From: Phycisphaerales bacterium
Lineage (GTDB): Bacteria; Planctomycetota; Phycisphaerae; Phycisphaerales; UBA1924
NCBI GenBank assembly: GCA_029212425.1
Contig: JARGNC010000013.1
Span: forward strand, 1 to 27,059
DNA length: 27,059 nt
Reading direction: 5' to 3'
Made by a program: the position numbers and the translations under genes. This document shows, piece by piece, positions 12,680 to 19,972 of this stretch. The notes under the pieces are model-generated. The model saw only the letters and a list, made by a program, of their open reading frames with translations. It was not told the origin of the DNA and did not search any database. Each line of letters starts with the position of its first letter. Within the stretch, counting starts at the first letter, position 1.

Positions 12680-14887
12680 ATGCGTTCATGTCTCGCACTG
12701 TTGTCAATCGCTGGGGTCGCATTGAGCGCTCATGGCGCAGAACTCGATTCCGCACAAAGAACCGTGCTGGAAAGCATCCCGGTCGAAATTTTGGAGCCTG
12801 ATGTTCGCAAGATCAGCATCCCAGTGGATTCAGGTCCTGTGATCGGGTCGGTCGAACTTGGGAATACCTCGAACCAAAAACAACTGGGTCATAGCGATAT
12901 TCAACAAGCGGTGTGGTCCACAGTCGTGCGTGTCGAAGATGCTGCGTGGTTGCGTCTCGAGTTTGATCAAGTCGATCTGTCATCAGCTACAAGCAGCTCG
13001 CGCGAGAGTTATCTTCGCGTGACTTCACTCCTTGATGGATACGAGCAATATCTCGACTTCGACGCGCTGCAAATCTGGGGGAATACCAGCGCATATTTCA
13101 ATGGCAATGCGGTCCGAGTCGAAATCATGGCGTCCGCAGATTCCATCGGCGCGGATCGCGTTCGTATTGCTGGTGTCGAGGCATCGCCATCTGTGAGCCC
13201 CGCTTCGATTTGCGGGACTGTTGATGATCGTGTCCCTTCGAGTGATCCGCGTGATGCTCGATTGATGCCGATCGGGTGTTCAGCGTGGTTGTTCTCTGAT
13301 CATGGGAACACTTTCTTGACCGCTGGTCACTGCAGTCCATCTGGTGGAAATGTGGTGCAGTTTAATGTGCCGTTCTCGTCGGCTGGTGGTGGGTATCAGA
13401 ATCCGCCGCCTCAGGATCAGTATGTGGTTGATGGTGCATCGACGCAGGTGACTCCGGGATCAATCTCGCTAGGCAACGACTGGGGATTCTTCGGAGCGTT
13501 CGACAACACTGGTACTGGCCTCTCCCCGCTTGCAGCGCAGGGTGATTCGCACACGCTTGCGACTTCAACGATCCCCAACGATGGGCGTCCGATCCGAATT
13601 ACCGGATACGGCACAACCTCTTCGCCGGTTTCTCCAACATGGAACGGGATTCAGAAGACACATGTCGGACCGTTCCGTGGATACTCAGGCAATGTCGTTC
13701 GCTATACAACTGACACCACCGGTGGCAACTCCGGATCAGTGATCCTCGATGAGAACAACAACATCGCGATCGGAATCCACACCAACGCGGGCTGCAGCTC
13801 CAGCGGCGGTTGGAACAACGGATGCAACTTGTTCAATGCAGGACTGCAGAACGCGCTCGCGAATCCAACTGGAATCGCTGGGCCTCGAACGATTCAAGGT
13901 CAACCTTCACCTGCACCAGACTTCGTCTCTCCAAACGGCGGACAGCTAGTTGATCTTGTGATCTCCAACTTCCATGGCAGAACAATCGATGGTTCACCAA
14001 CCCTCTTTGTTGATACAGGTTCTGGGTACCAACCAACCGATGCGATCATGGTGAACGCAACGACATTCTCCGCGGCGCTTCCAGCAGCAGATTGTGGCGC
14101 AGATATGTCGTACTACTTCCAGATCGAAGATACGGATGGGAACACGACTTTCTATCCGGAAGGTGGCGAGTCTTCACCGCTCCACACCATCGTGCTCGAC
14201 GATTTGATTGTTGGTGTATCTGATGATTTCCAGACCGCCGCAGGCTGGACCGAAAACAACATCGGGGTTACCGCTGGGAACTTTGAGCGGCTCGCACCAC
14301 TCGTTGAGACAGAAAACGGTGGGCCTGCATCTGATGCTGATGGATCGGGTGTGTGCTACATCACCGGTCGTGGCATCTTTGAAGACCTCGATGGAGGCAC
14401 GACCCAAATCACATCAAACTTCTATGACACCACCACGATCGACGATCCCGTCGTCAGCTTCTGGGCATGGGTCAACACCGAAGATAGCGAGCGGATGATT
14501 GTCGAGTTCTCTCCAAATGTTGGAATCACTTGGTTCCCGGTTGATGAGATCGATGACACCAACGGCTGGGAAATCAAACGCTACCGCATCGCGGATTACA
14601 CGGATCCGACAGCGATCTTCAAAGTCCGGATCACGATTACCGACGAAGGCGCAGATTCGCTCGTTGAAGCAGGTGTGGACGGATTCACGATCTCGACACA
14701 GACCTGCGAAGGCAGTGATTGCCCTGCGGACTTCACTGGTGAAGGGGATCTGAACTTCCTTGATGTTTCAGCGTTCCTCGCAGCATTCGGAAACCAAGAA
14801 GCGGCCGCGGACTTTGAACAGGACGGCAACTTCAACTTCCTCGATGTTTCCGCATTCCTCGCGGCGTTCGGAACGGGTTGCCCGTAA
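12680..14887 (+). CDS. Secreted trypsin-like serine protease with GC-type dockerin tail
   Basis: A 735-residue exported protein. The signal peptide is MRSCLALLSIAGVALSAHG with cleavage around the following Ala. After a pro-region of about 170 residues, the chymotrypsin-fold catalytic domain shows FLTAGHC with H217, GNDWGFF with D267 and TTGGNSGS with S351, a complete triad; paired cysteines occur in CGTV, GCSAW, GHC and AGCSSS. A beta-rich region (about 420-690) resembles the accessory domains of secreted metallo- and serine proteases, including a segment like a jelly-roll (FYDTTTIDDPVVSFWAWV). The end carries CPADFTGEGDLNFLDVSAFL-AAFG and a second copy closing in CP, the GC-type dockerin tail seen on many Phycisphaerales exported proteins. 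It is probably surface-attached or secreted. The substrate is unknown. Confidence 0.87.
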   Translation: MRSCLALLSIAGVALSAHGAELDSAQRTVLESIPVEILEPDVRKISIPVDSGPVIGSVELGNTSNQKQLGHSDIQQAVWSTVVRVEDAAWLRLEFDQVDLSSATSSSRESYLRVTSLLDGYEQYLDFDALQIWGNTSAYFNGNAVRVEIMASADSIGADRVRIAGVEASPSVSPASICGTVDDRVPSSDPRDARLMPIGCSAWLFSDHGNTFLTAGHCSPSGGNVVQFNVPFSSAGGGYQNPPPQDQYVVDGASTQVTPGSISLGNDWGFFGAFDNTGTGLSPLAAQGDSHTLATSTIPNDGRPIRITGYGTTSSPVSPTWNGIQKTHVGPFRGYSGNVVRYTTDTTGGNSGSVILDENNNIAIGIHTNAGCSSSGGWNNGCNLFNAGLQNALANPTGIAGPRTIQGQPSPAPDFVSPNGGQLVDLVISNFHGRTIDGSPTLFVDTGSGYQPTDAIMVNATTFSAALPAADCGADMSYYFQIEDTDGNTTFYPEGGESSPLHTIVLDDLIVGVSDDFQTAAGWTENNIGVTAGNFERLAPLVETENGGPASDADGSGVCYITGRGIFEDLDGGTTQITSNFYDTTTIDDPVVSFWAWVNTEDSERMIVEFSPNVGITWFPVDEIDDTNGWEIKRYRIADYTDPTAIFKVRITITDEGADSLVEAGVDGFTISTQTCEGSDCPADFTGEGDLNFLDVSAFLAAFGNQEAAADFEQDGNFNFLDVSAFLAAFGTGCP
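14746..14885 (+). repeat. Duplicated dockerin-like coding repeat
   Basis: Two near-identical coding units, each encoding NFLDVSAFLAAFG, start near 14752 and 14830 with synonymous third-position differences. Each is preceded by an acidic D/E-G-D/N stretch (GEGDL, QDGNF) that could bind calcium as in dockerin loops. Confidence 0.7.
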
Positions 14888-14915
14888 GCGTTGAAGAAGA
14901 GTCAACATCCACAAG

Positions 14916-14944
14916 CCCATGCGTGATTTACGCATGGGTTTTTT
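14916..14944 (+). terminator. Rho-independent terminator after the protease gene
   Basis: CCCATGCGT (14916-14924) pairs perfectly with ACGCATGGG (14930-14938), loop GATTT, followed by TTTTTT at 14939-14944. It is located 29 bases after the stop, between convergent genes. Confidence 0.88.
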
Positions 14945-14967
14945 AAATGACTGTCTTAGTGTGTCAT

Positions 14968-15588
14968 TTACTCGATGACAGGTGACGCTCTGCCTGCGAG
15001 TGCTTCCACGCGAGCGGCCAGTTCTTCGGCGCTTTGCTGGTCATGCTTTGTGCCAAACTTAATGTCGATCTCTGGGGTGATGAGCGGGTCTGAGAAGCCG
15101 GGAGTCTTTCTTGTCAAGCGAAGCGGGGCGTTGCGGATCGATCCAGAGATGGAGCCCTTGGTGACTTTGCCGCCTGGGAGCATGAATCCTGCGCCGTCGT
15201 AGACTCCGATCTCGCCTTGTGTAATTACGATCCAGCGGATCGCAGACGACGCAGCAGTTGGCTCGATCGGGGTGCGTCCTGGTTTGGGGTTGAGAAAGAG
15301 ATGGACCTGCGCGATGGTGCCTGAGATTTGCGACCAGTCTCCGGACTGTGTGAAGAACGCGGAGAGTTCGTCGTTGCTGAGATCAGTCAGGTAGACATCC
15401 GCGGTGTTTTTGTCGTCGTAGTGGTACGCGCGTGTGGGGTATTCTGCGGAGAACTCGAGCCCCTCCGTATCGCGTGTGATGCTTGAGCCAGCTGAGCCAC
15501 CGAATCCGATGGTCGAGCATCCGACCAATGCAATCGATAGGGAGGACGCGGCGAGGACGGCGAGAATTTTGATCTGGACAGGATTCAT
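14968..15588 (-). CDS. Lipoprotein of unknown function
   Basis: A 206-residue protein with a lipoprotein signal peptide: MNPVQIKILAVLAASSLSIA followed by LVGC, with cysteine 24 as the acylated residue. The mature part begins with a Gly/Ser-rich stretch (STIGFGGSAGSS) and continues as a mixed alpha/beta domain: RAYHYDDKNTADVYLTDLSN, IAQVHLFLNPKPGRTPIEPT, AIRWIVITQGEIGVYDGAGF. No family was recognised. ATG 15588 is chosen because it opens the signal peptide; a longer open frame upstream would run antisense into the neighbouring secreted-protein gene and is not credible. A promoter candidate lies at 15658-15686. The gene ends 24 bases from the protease terminator, whose reverse-strand side lacks a long T-run. 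Confidence 0.75.
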   Translation of the reverse strand: MNPVQIKILAVLAASSLSIALVGCSTIGFGGSAGSSITRDTEGLEFSAEYPTRAYHYDDKNTADVYLTDLSNDELSAFFTQSGDWSQISGTIAQVHLFLNPKPGRTPIEPTAASSAIRWIVITQGEIGVYDGAGFMLPGGKVTKGSISGSIRNAPLRLTRKTPGFSDPLITPEIDIKFGTKHDQQSAEELAARVEALAGRASPVIE

Positions 15589-15611
15589 GCGTGACTGTAG
15601 GGTGTGTGGAA

Positions 15612-15653
15612 GGGGTAGGGGGGCTTTGGGATGCAACCGGAAGGGGTTGGGGG
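15612..15653 (+). other. G-run cluster, G-quadruplex candidate
   Basis: Runs GGGG (15612-15615), GGGGGG (15618-15623), GGG (15628-15630), GGGG (15643-15646) and GGGGG (15649-15653) lie on the plus strand in the divergent intergenic region. One loop is 12 bases, the others 2-4. On the minus-strand transcript this is C-rich leader of the lipoprotein gene. Confidence 0.4.
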
Positions 15654-15657
15654 ACGG

Positions 15658-15686
15658 ATTGTATGGTAATAGATTGTGGGTAGTAA
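15658..15686 (-). promoter_or_regulatory. Candidate promoter of the lipoprotein gene
   Basis: On the minus strand: TTACTA (15686-15681, 3 of 6), a 17-base spacer, and TACAAT (15663-15658, 5 of 6). Initiation near 15651 gives a leader of about 60 bases lying on the C-rich complement of the G-run cluster. Confidence 0.4.
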
Positions 15687-15708
15687 GGTATTGGGAAGGT
15701 GTGTGGAG

Positions 15709-16533
15709 ATGGGAATGCTGCCGAGTCGGTTCCAGCTGAAGATTGCATTGACTGGGTTGCTGCTTCTCTGCAACTGCGGTACGGCGCATGCTCAAGTTGA
15801 ATATGAATATGGCGAGTACCTGACCTACGACGGGAGAGTGGTTGCTTGGGAGCGAATTTCGATCTACTACCAGGAGAAGAACGGAGTTGTTTCTTTCGAG
15901 AAACCCCAACACGCCCAAGTGATCGAAGGAACGGATGCTGAGTTGGTGAACTCAGATGGGGATCTTCCTGGTCATCCAAATACACGGTTCGTGCGGTACG
16001 ACAAACTCCTCCGCGCGCGTGATCAACTCAAAGGCTTCTATCGGATGCCAGTCAATGGAGCGATTCATGTCTGCGACAATCCGGATTGCGAGTTTGGGTA
16101 TCGCGGTGATACAGCGGACGGCCCATACCTCCGGAAGGTCGCGGGCTGGTCGATTGGCACCTACGCGTCATACTTGAACGAGAATCCCGAGGATTGGGCG
16201 GTCATGCGGGAGTTTGCAATCGCGGCTGCGATCTTCAACGATCTGCGGATCGCGATGGATGTGATGTACGCTGCGTATCTCAATGATCCAGGACTCGCTG
16301 TTGAACCGATCGACATGGAGGTTTTGGGAATCCGAAACCGGATTCAAAAATCGATACGAGTGAAATCAGTGAATCAGGCATACCGCGACGACAATCCCGC
16401 GAGTTGGTTGATGGTCGTGGTCCTCATGCAGAGCGAGGGGGAACTCGAGCGGGCGTCTGAGATGCTTCAAAAAGCAATCGATGCTGGTCTCGATGAAGCG
16501 GTTGCTGAACAGATGAAGGAGGCGTTGCAATGA
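15709..16533 (+). CDS. Secreted protein of unknown function, paralogue A
   Basis: A 274-residue protein with an N-terminal signal peptide (MGMLPSRFQLKIALTGLLLL, then CNCGTAHA, cleavage before QVEYEY). It shares ordered blocks with the next gene: ELVNSDGDLPGHPNTRFVRYD, LLRARDQLKG, CDNPDCEFG, NPEDWAVMREFAIA, AYLNDPGLAVEPIDMEVLGI and a C-terminal helix pair (SEGELERASEMLQKAIDAGL) that looks like a tetratricopeptide-type unit. No known family was recognised. ATG 15709 is served by GGGAAGG at 15693-15699; ATG 15715, with GGAG 6 bases upstream, is equally possible, while GTG 15676 adds residues ahead of the signal peptide. The stop overlaps the start of paralogue B (ATGA). Confidence 0.72.
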   Translation: MGMLPSRFQLKIALTGLLLLCNCGTAHAQVEYEYGEYLTYDGRVVAWERISIYYQEKNGVVSFEKPQHAQVIEGTDAELVNSDGDLPGHPNTRFVRYDKLLRARDQLKGFYRMPVNGAIHVCDNPDCEFGYRGDTADGPYLRKVAGWSIGTYASYLNENPEDWAVMREFAIAAAIFNDLRIAMDVMYAAYLNDPGLAVEPIDMEVLGIRNRIQKSIRVKSVNQAYRDDNPASWLMVVVLMQSEGELERASEMLQKAIDAGLDEAVAEQMKEALQ

Positions 16534-17345
16534 ACAGGATCACACGGACTTCGATTGGAGCAATCCTCTTGATCGCGATGTTCTCATCCGCAGCACCAGC
16601 ACAAATTTCTGGTTCCGTGGTCTACACCACGCCTTCTGGAGCTTCGTTCACGATTACTTACCGTTTCAACTTCCGGCTTGGTGGTGGTGTTTCAGGGACA
16701 TCGATCAGGCCGCGTGATCTCAAGCCGATTGATGGACAGCCTGGAGAGTTGGTGAACTCAGACGGCGATCAGCCTGGGCATCCAGAAACACGGAAAGTGG
16801 TGTATGACACGCTGCGTCGCGCTCGCGATCAAATGCGGGGTTTGCCTCGCTCGATTGATGAGGATCTCTACACCCTTCATAAATGCGAAAACCCGGATTG
16901 TGCGTTTGAGCAACGGGATCATGACGCTGCGGAACCCACTAATGAGAAGATCACGAACTGGGCCGTTGGGTCGTACGGTCAATATCTAGAGCATTTTCCG
17001 GAAGACTGGTTTGTGATGCGAGAGTTCGCACTCGCCGTGGGGCTCACAAAGAATCTTGAAATTGCGACTGAGATGATGCATGTCGCCTACCTCAATGATC
17101 CGCAACTTGCTTCAGTGCCTATAGATATGGAATTTTTGGGTGTGGACAATCGACGGCTTCGTGAATTGATCGTCCGCTGTGTGAAACAAGCACATCGCGA
17201 TCCATCGGTTGAGCGGTGGTTGTTTGTCTCTGTCCTGATGCAGGGTGAGGGGCGGAAGGATCGAGCGGCAGAGATGCTGGCATTGGCGATCGACGCAGGT
17301 CTCGAAGAATCAATTGCTCGTGAGATGACGCAAGCGTTGAACTGA
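16530..17345 (+). CDS. Secreted protein of unknown function, paralogue B
   Basis: A 271-residue protein with signal peptide MNRITRTSIGAILLIAMFSS followed by AAPAQ, cleaved probably after APA. It is a tandem paralogue of the preceding gene: ELVNSDGDQPGHPETRKVVYD, LRRARDQMRGL, CENPDCAFEQ, FPEDWFVMREFALA, AYLNDPQLASVPIDMEFLGV and EGRKDRAAEMLALAIDAGLE correspond block for block. The N-terminal part between signal and ELVNSDGD differs most. The ATGA overlap at 16530-16533 and AAGGAGG at 16515-16521 point to coupled translation of the pair. The C-terminal helices suggest a protein-interaction role, which is inference. Function unknown. It is followed by 218 bases before rplK without a clear T-run terminator. 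Confidence 0.75.
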   Translation: MNRITRTSIGAILLIAMFSSAAPAQISGSVVYTTPSGASFTITYRFNFRLGGGVSGTSIRPRDLKPIDGQPGELVNSDGDQPGHPETRKVVYDTLRRARDQMRGLPRSIDEDLYTLHKCENPDCAFEQRDHDAAEPTNEKITNWAVGSYGQYLEHFPEDWFVMREFALAVGLTKNLEIATEMMHVAYLNDPQLASVPIDMEFLGVDNRRLRELIVRCVKQAHRDPSVERWLFVSVLMQGEGRKDRAAEMLALAIDAGLEESIAREMTQALN

Positions 17346-17396
17346 ACTTTGATCGGATTGCGTTAGGGCAAATGGATATTGAACCGAACTACTGAA

Positions 17397-17402
17397 TTGA
17401 CA
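17397..17402 (+). promoter_or_regulatory. -35-like TTGACA upstream of rplK
   Basis: A perfect TTGACA lies 162 bases before the rplK start, but no good -10 follows at 16-18 bases (ATCTGG or neighbouring frames). The rplK promoter is therefore unresolved within 17346-17563. That stretch has no gene. Confidence 0.2.
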
Positions 17403-17563
17403 GGTGAATAGCGAAGTTGATCTGGACTGACCGATCGGCGGTGTCTAGAGTCGTGGCCCGGCGCATCGCGTGATGTGACGGGATCATTGTGAACCGTACG
17501 AACCACACGGGTGCTGATCTTGCCAGGATCGGACAATCGCCGCGAGTGGGAGGTGGAGATCAG

Positions 17564-17989
17564 ATGGCCGCTAAAGAATTAATTGAGCAGTTTAAGATCA
17601 TGGCTCCGGGAGGGCAGGCAACGCCGGCTCCGCCTCTGGGTCCTGTTCTCGGTGCAAAGGGTGTCAACCCTGGGCAGTTCATCCAACAGTTTAATGCCGC
17701 GACTGGCGCACTCAACGGCAAGGTCGTTGGTTGCATCGTCAAGGTCTACAACGACCGTTCCTTTGAGTTTGAAATCAAGTCTTCACCGGCTTCGGTTCTC
17801 ATCAAAGAAGCAGCGGGATTGGAAAAGGGTTCGGGAGAACCACAGAACATCGTCGGTTCGATCACTTCCGATCAGTGTCGCAAGATTGCTGAAGAGAAGT
17901 TCGAAGACCTCAACTCACACAACCTCGATGCCGCGATGCTTGTCATTGCAGGCACTGCCCGTTCAATGGGCATTACGGTGGAGGGTTAA
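17564..17989 (+). CDS. rplK: 50S ribosomal protein L11
   Basis: A 141-residue L11, the normal length. The conserved N-terminal domain shows FKIMAPGGQATPAPPLGPVL with GAKGVNPGQFIQQFN; the C-terminal RNA-binding domain includes SPPxSxLIKKA-like SPASVLIKEAAGLEKGSGEP and ends LDAAMLVIAGTARSMGITVEG. L11 binds 23S rRNA at the GTPase-associated centre beside the L10-L12 stalk. ATG 17564 is chosen from homology and because GGTGGAG at 17552-17558 precedes it; an upstream in-frame GTG at 17489 would add 25 atypical residues. Downstream, rplA begins 3 bases after the stop. The usual upstream partners secE and nusG are not present. Confidence 0.97.
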   Translation: MAAKELIEQFKIMAPGGQATPAPPLGPVLGAKGVNPGQFIQQFNAATGALNGKVVGCIVKVYNDRSFEFEIKSSPASVLIKEAAGLEKGSGEPQNIVGSITSDQCRKIAEEKFEDLNSHNLDAAMLVIAGTARSMGITVEG

Positions 17990-17992
17990 CCC

Positions 17993-18682
17993 ATGGCGAT
18001 GACCAAACGCGCGAAAGCAGACGCGGCAATCGTTCCAACCGATGCAATGGAAGCACCGGAAGCACTTGCTGCAGTGAAAAAATTCAAAGCAACAAAGTTC
18101 GATCAGTCGGTCGAGATTTGCATGCACCTCGGTGTTGATGTCAAGCACGCAGACCAGATGGTCCGTGGCTCAGTGTCGCTCCCAAACGGGATTGGCAAAT
18201 CAAAGCGAGTCATCGCATTCTGTGCACCTGAGCATGTCAAAGACGCGCTCGCAGCCGGTGCGGTTGAAGCAGGCGGCGACGAACTCGTCAACAAGGTCAA
18301 AGGCGGATGGTTCGACTTCGATGTCGCGATCGCTTCTCCTGAGATGATGCGTGTGATGTCCGTCCTTGGTAAGGTGCTCGGTCCAAAGGGATTGATGCCT
18401 TCGCCCAAGAACGGCACCGTGACCCCAAAGGTTGCAGAAGCAGTCAAGGACTTTTCCGCTGGTAAGCTCGAATACCGTGCTGACAAGGGCGGCAATGTCC
18501 ACGCGATCCTCGGCAAGATGAGCTTCTCCGAAGCTGACCTGCTCGAGAACTACAACCATTTCGTGTCCACGATCGAGAAGGCGCGTCCTTCAACGGTCAA
18601 AGGTCAGTATGTCAAGAAGATCACGCTCAGTGGCACAATGACCCCAGGGGTCCGCGTTGCCATCGTGAGCGACGAAGAATAA
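17993..18682 (+). CDS. rplA: 50S ribosomal protein L1
   Basis: A 229-residue L1, near the usual length. FDQSVEICMHLGVDVKHADQ opens domain I; domain II contains VMSVLGKVLGPKGLMPSPKN with GTVT; the return to domain I is EYRADKGGNVHAILGKMSF and the C-terminus is SGTMTPGVRVAI. L1 forms the mobile stalk at the E site of the large subunit and, in many bacteria, represses translation of its own rplK-rplA message. The Shine-Dalgarno GGAGGG at 17980-17985 lies inside the end of rplK, implying coupled translation. rplJ follows after 12 bases, so rplK, rplA and rplJ form one compact unit. Confidence 0.97.
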   Translation: MAMTKRAKADAAIVPTDAMEAPEALAAVKKFKATKFDQSVEICMHLGVDVKHADQMVRGSVSLPNGIGKSKRVIAFCAPEHVKDALAAGAVEAGGDELVNKVKGGWFDFDVAIASPEMMRVMSVLGKVLGPKGLMPSPKNGTVTPKVAEAVKDFSAGKLEYRADKGGNVHAILGKMSFSEADLLENYNHFVSTIEKARPSTVKGQYVKKITLSGTMTPGVRVAIVSDEE

Positions 18683-18694
18683 AGGGGTCATCCA

Positions 18695-19237
18695 ATGAGT
18701 AAACCAGTCAAAGAAATGATGATCCGCGATTACATCGAACGCATCGGTGATACCGAAGACGCGCTCGTGATCGGTCTTCGTGGGATCAGCTCCAACGACA
18801 CCAATTCCATCCGTGACGGATTGGCGAAAAAGGAAATCCGTGTAACCATCATGCGGAACAACCTCTTCGGCAAAGCGTTCGGCGAGACTTCCCTCGCGCC
18901 CCTGAGCAATGTCATGAGCGGCGCCAGCGCCCTCGCGTATGGCGCTGAGTCGGTCGTGGATGTCGCACGCGAGATCGTTGATCTCCTCAAAGAGTTCCCG
19001 GATATCGAGCTCAAGGGCGCGGTACTCGATGGGATGCTCTTCGAAGGCGACGCGGGTGTGAAGGAACTCAGCAAGTTCCCAACACGCGACGAAGCGATTG
19101 CAGACGCGATCACTTTGGTTCTCAGCCCTGCTCGCAAGCTTGTTGGTGCTATCAAAGGCCCGGGTTCGGGTCTTGCAGGCATCCTCAAGAGCATCGAAGA
19201 GAAGTTGGAAAAAGGCGAAGCGATCTCAAAGCTCTAA
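18695..19237 (+). CDS. rplJ: 50S ribosomal protein L10
   Basis: A 180-residue L10. The N-terminal rRNA-binding domain contains ALVIGLRGISSNDTNSIRDG and a NNLFGKAF motif; the C-terminal helix (LAGILKSIEEKLEKGEAISK) is the platform on which L12 dimers sit. L10 anchors the L7/L12 stalk. In most bacteria an L10-binding leader lies upstream of rplJ; here there are only 12 bases between rplA and rplJ, and instead a 230-base structured spacer follows rplJ. That shift is the unusual point about this gene. Confidence 0.96.
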   Translation: MSKPVKEMMIRDYIERIGDTEDALVIGLRGISSNDTNSIRDGLAKKEIRVTIMRNNLFGKAFGETSLAPLSNVMSGASALAYGAESVVDVAREIVDLLKEFPDIELKGAVLDGMLFEGDAGVKELSKFPTRDEAIADAITLVLSPARKLVGAIKGPGSGLAGILKSIEEKLEKGEAISKL

Positions 19238-19467
19238 GAGCGGCGTGATAGTTGAGTCACTCCGGGATTGGGCATGCTGTCTGGTCTCTACAAAAATCGT
19301 ACATCCGTGAGCCAAGTTGGCAAGCGGTGAACCAAACAACCCGTAGTCACCCGACTGGCCCTGGGCTCTTTGATGAGCAGGGTTAAAGAATCGAGCGGTT
19401 CGATCCCTCTCGGGTGAGCGAGTCTGGCACATCAAAGTGTGTGCATTACTGAAGAAGGAGTTGGACC
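19238..19467 (+). ncRNA. Candidate structured regulatory RNA in the rplJ-rplL spacer
   Basis: The 230 bases hold no credible ORF. A hairpin has CCCT (19359-19362) and GCTC (19365-19368) pairing with GAGC (19375-19378) and AGGG (19379-19382), loop TTTGAT. A second has TCGAGCGG (19391-19398) with CCTCTCGG (19406-19413), one mismatch, loop TTCGATC, which looks like a tRNA T-arm. Both are enclosed by TCACCCG (19347-19353) and CGGGTGA (19411-19417). CGGTGA at 19325-19330 can also pair with the TCACCCG segment with one bulged C, and the T-arm-like extension uses part of CGGGTGA, so alternative folds exclude each other. It could set L12 output relative to L10. Not recognised as a known element. Confidence 0.4.
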
Positions 19468-19872
19468 ATGTCTGACGAAGCAACCAAAACATTTGACGCA
19501 AAGATCTCAAAGCTCGGCGACGAGCTCGCAGGCCTCACCCTCAAGGAAGCCGTTGATCTCGGCGATTACATGAAGGACACCTACGGCATCGAAGCTGCTG
19601 CTGGTGGCGCAGTTGTCATGGCTGGCGGCGGTGACGCTGGCGGCGCAGCAGCAGAAGAGAAGACATCCTTCGATGTCATCATCAAGGGCCCTGGCGGCAA
19701 CAAGATCCAGACCATCAAAGCGATCCGCGAGATCACCGGTCTTGGACTCAAAGAAGCCAAAGCACTTGCAGAAGAAGCTGGCGCGAAGATCAAAGAAGGC
19801 GTCTCCAAAGACGAGGCAGACGAAATCAAGAGCAAGCTCGAAGAAGCTGGCGCAGAGATCGAAATCGCCTAA
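19468..19872 (+). CDS. rplL: 50S ribosomal protein L7/L12
   Basis: A 134-residue L7/L12, slightly longer than the usual 120-125. The N-terminal dimerisation helices (KISKLGDELAGLTLKEAVDL) are followed by a long Gly/Ala hinge (residues about 45-68) and the factor-binding C-terminal domain with KTSFDVIIKGPGGNKIQTIK, IREITGLGLKEAKALAE and DEADEIKSKLEEAGAEIEIA. Several L12 dimers form the flexible stalk that recruits and stimulates translation factors. The start is preceded by AAGGAG at 19455-19460. A 12-bp hairpin lies 65 bases after the stop, apparently closing the rplKAJL unit. Confidence 0.96.
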   Translation: MSDEATKTFDAKISKLGDELAGLTLKEAVDLGDYMKDTYGIEAAAGGAVVMAGGGDAGGAAAEEKTSFDVIIKGPGGNKIQTIKAIREITGLGLKEAKALAEEAGAKIKEGVSKDEADEIKSKLEEAGAEIEIA

Positions 19873-19936
19873 TCGGATATTTGATTCGGGATTCATCCAG
19901 CTCTGTGCTGCATGATACCGGATCTACAAAAAACGG

Positions 19937-19972
19937 TCGGGCGTCCCGCAACCTCGGGACGCCCGATTCTCT
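19937..19972 (+). terminator. Strong hairpin after rplL, probable terminator or attenuator
   Basis: TCGGGCGTCCCG (19937-19948) pairs perfectly over 12 bp with CGGGACGCCCGA (19955-19966), loop CAACCT. The plus-strand tail is TTCTCTC, short of a classic T-run, so termination may be partial. On the minus strand the hairpin is followed by ACCGTTTTTT, a better T-run, but no minus-strand gene is nearby. Confidence 0.65.

Noticed and set aside
12475..12801. 108-codon plus frame between the amidohydrolase and protease genes
   Set aside because: It overlaps the protease signal peptide in another frame and covers the leader hairpins; composition is not protein-like.
15589..15918. Upstream extension of the minus-strand lipoprotein
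   Set aside because: It would run antisense through the first secreted paralogue and bury the signal peptide inside the protein.
17489..17563. N-terminal extension of L11 from GTG 17489
   Set aside because: It adds 25 residues unlike any L11, while ATG 17564 has a good ribosome binding site and gives the normal 141 residues.
19347..19418. Functional tRNA gene in the rplJ-rplL spacer
   Set aside because: The acceptor and T-arm fit, but no D-arm or 7-base anticodon loop can be drawn, and CCA is not encoded.
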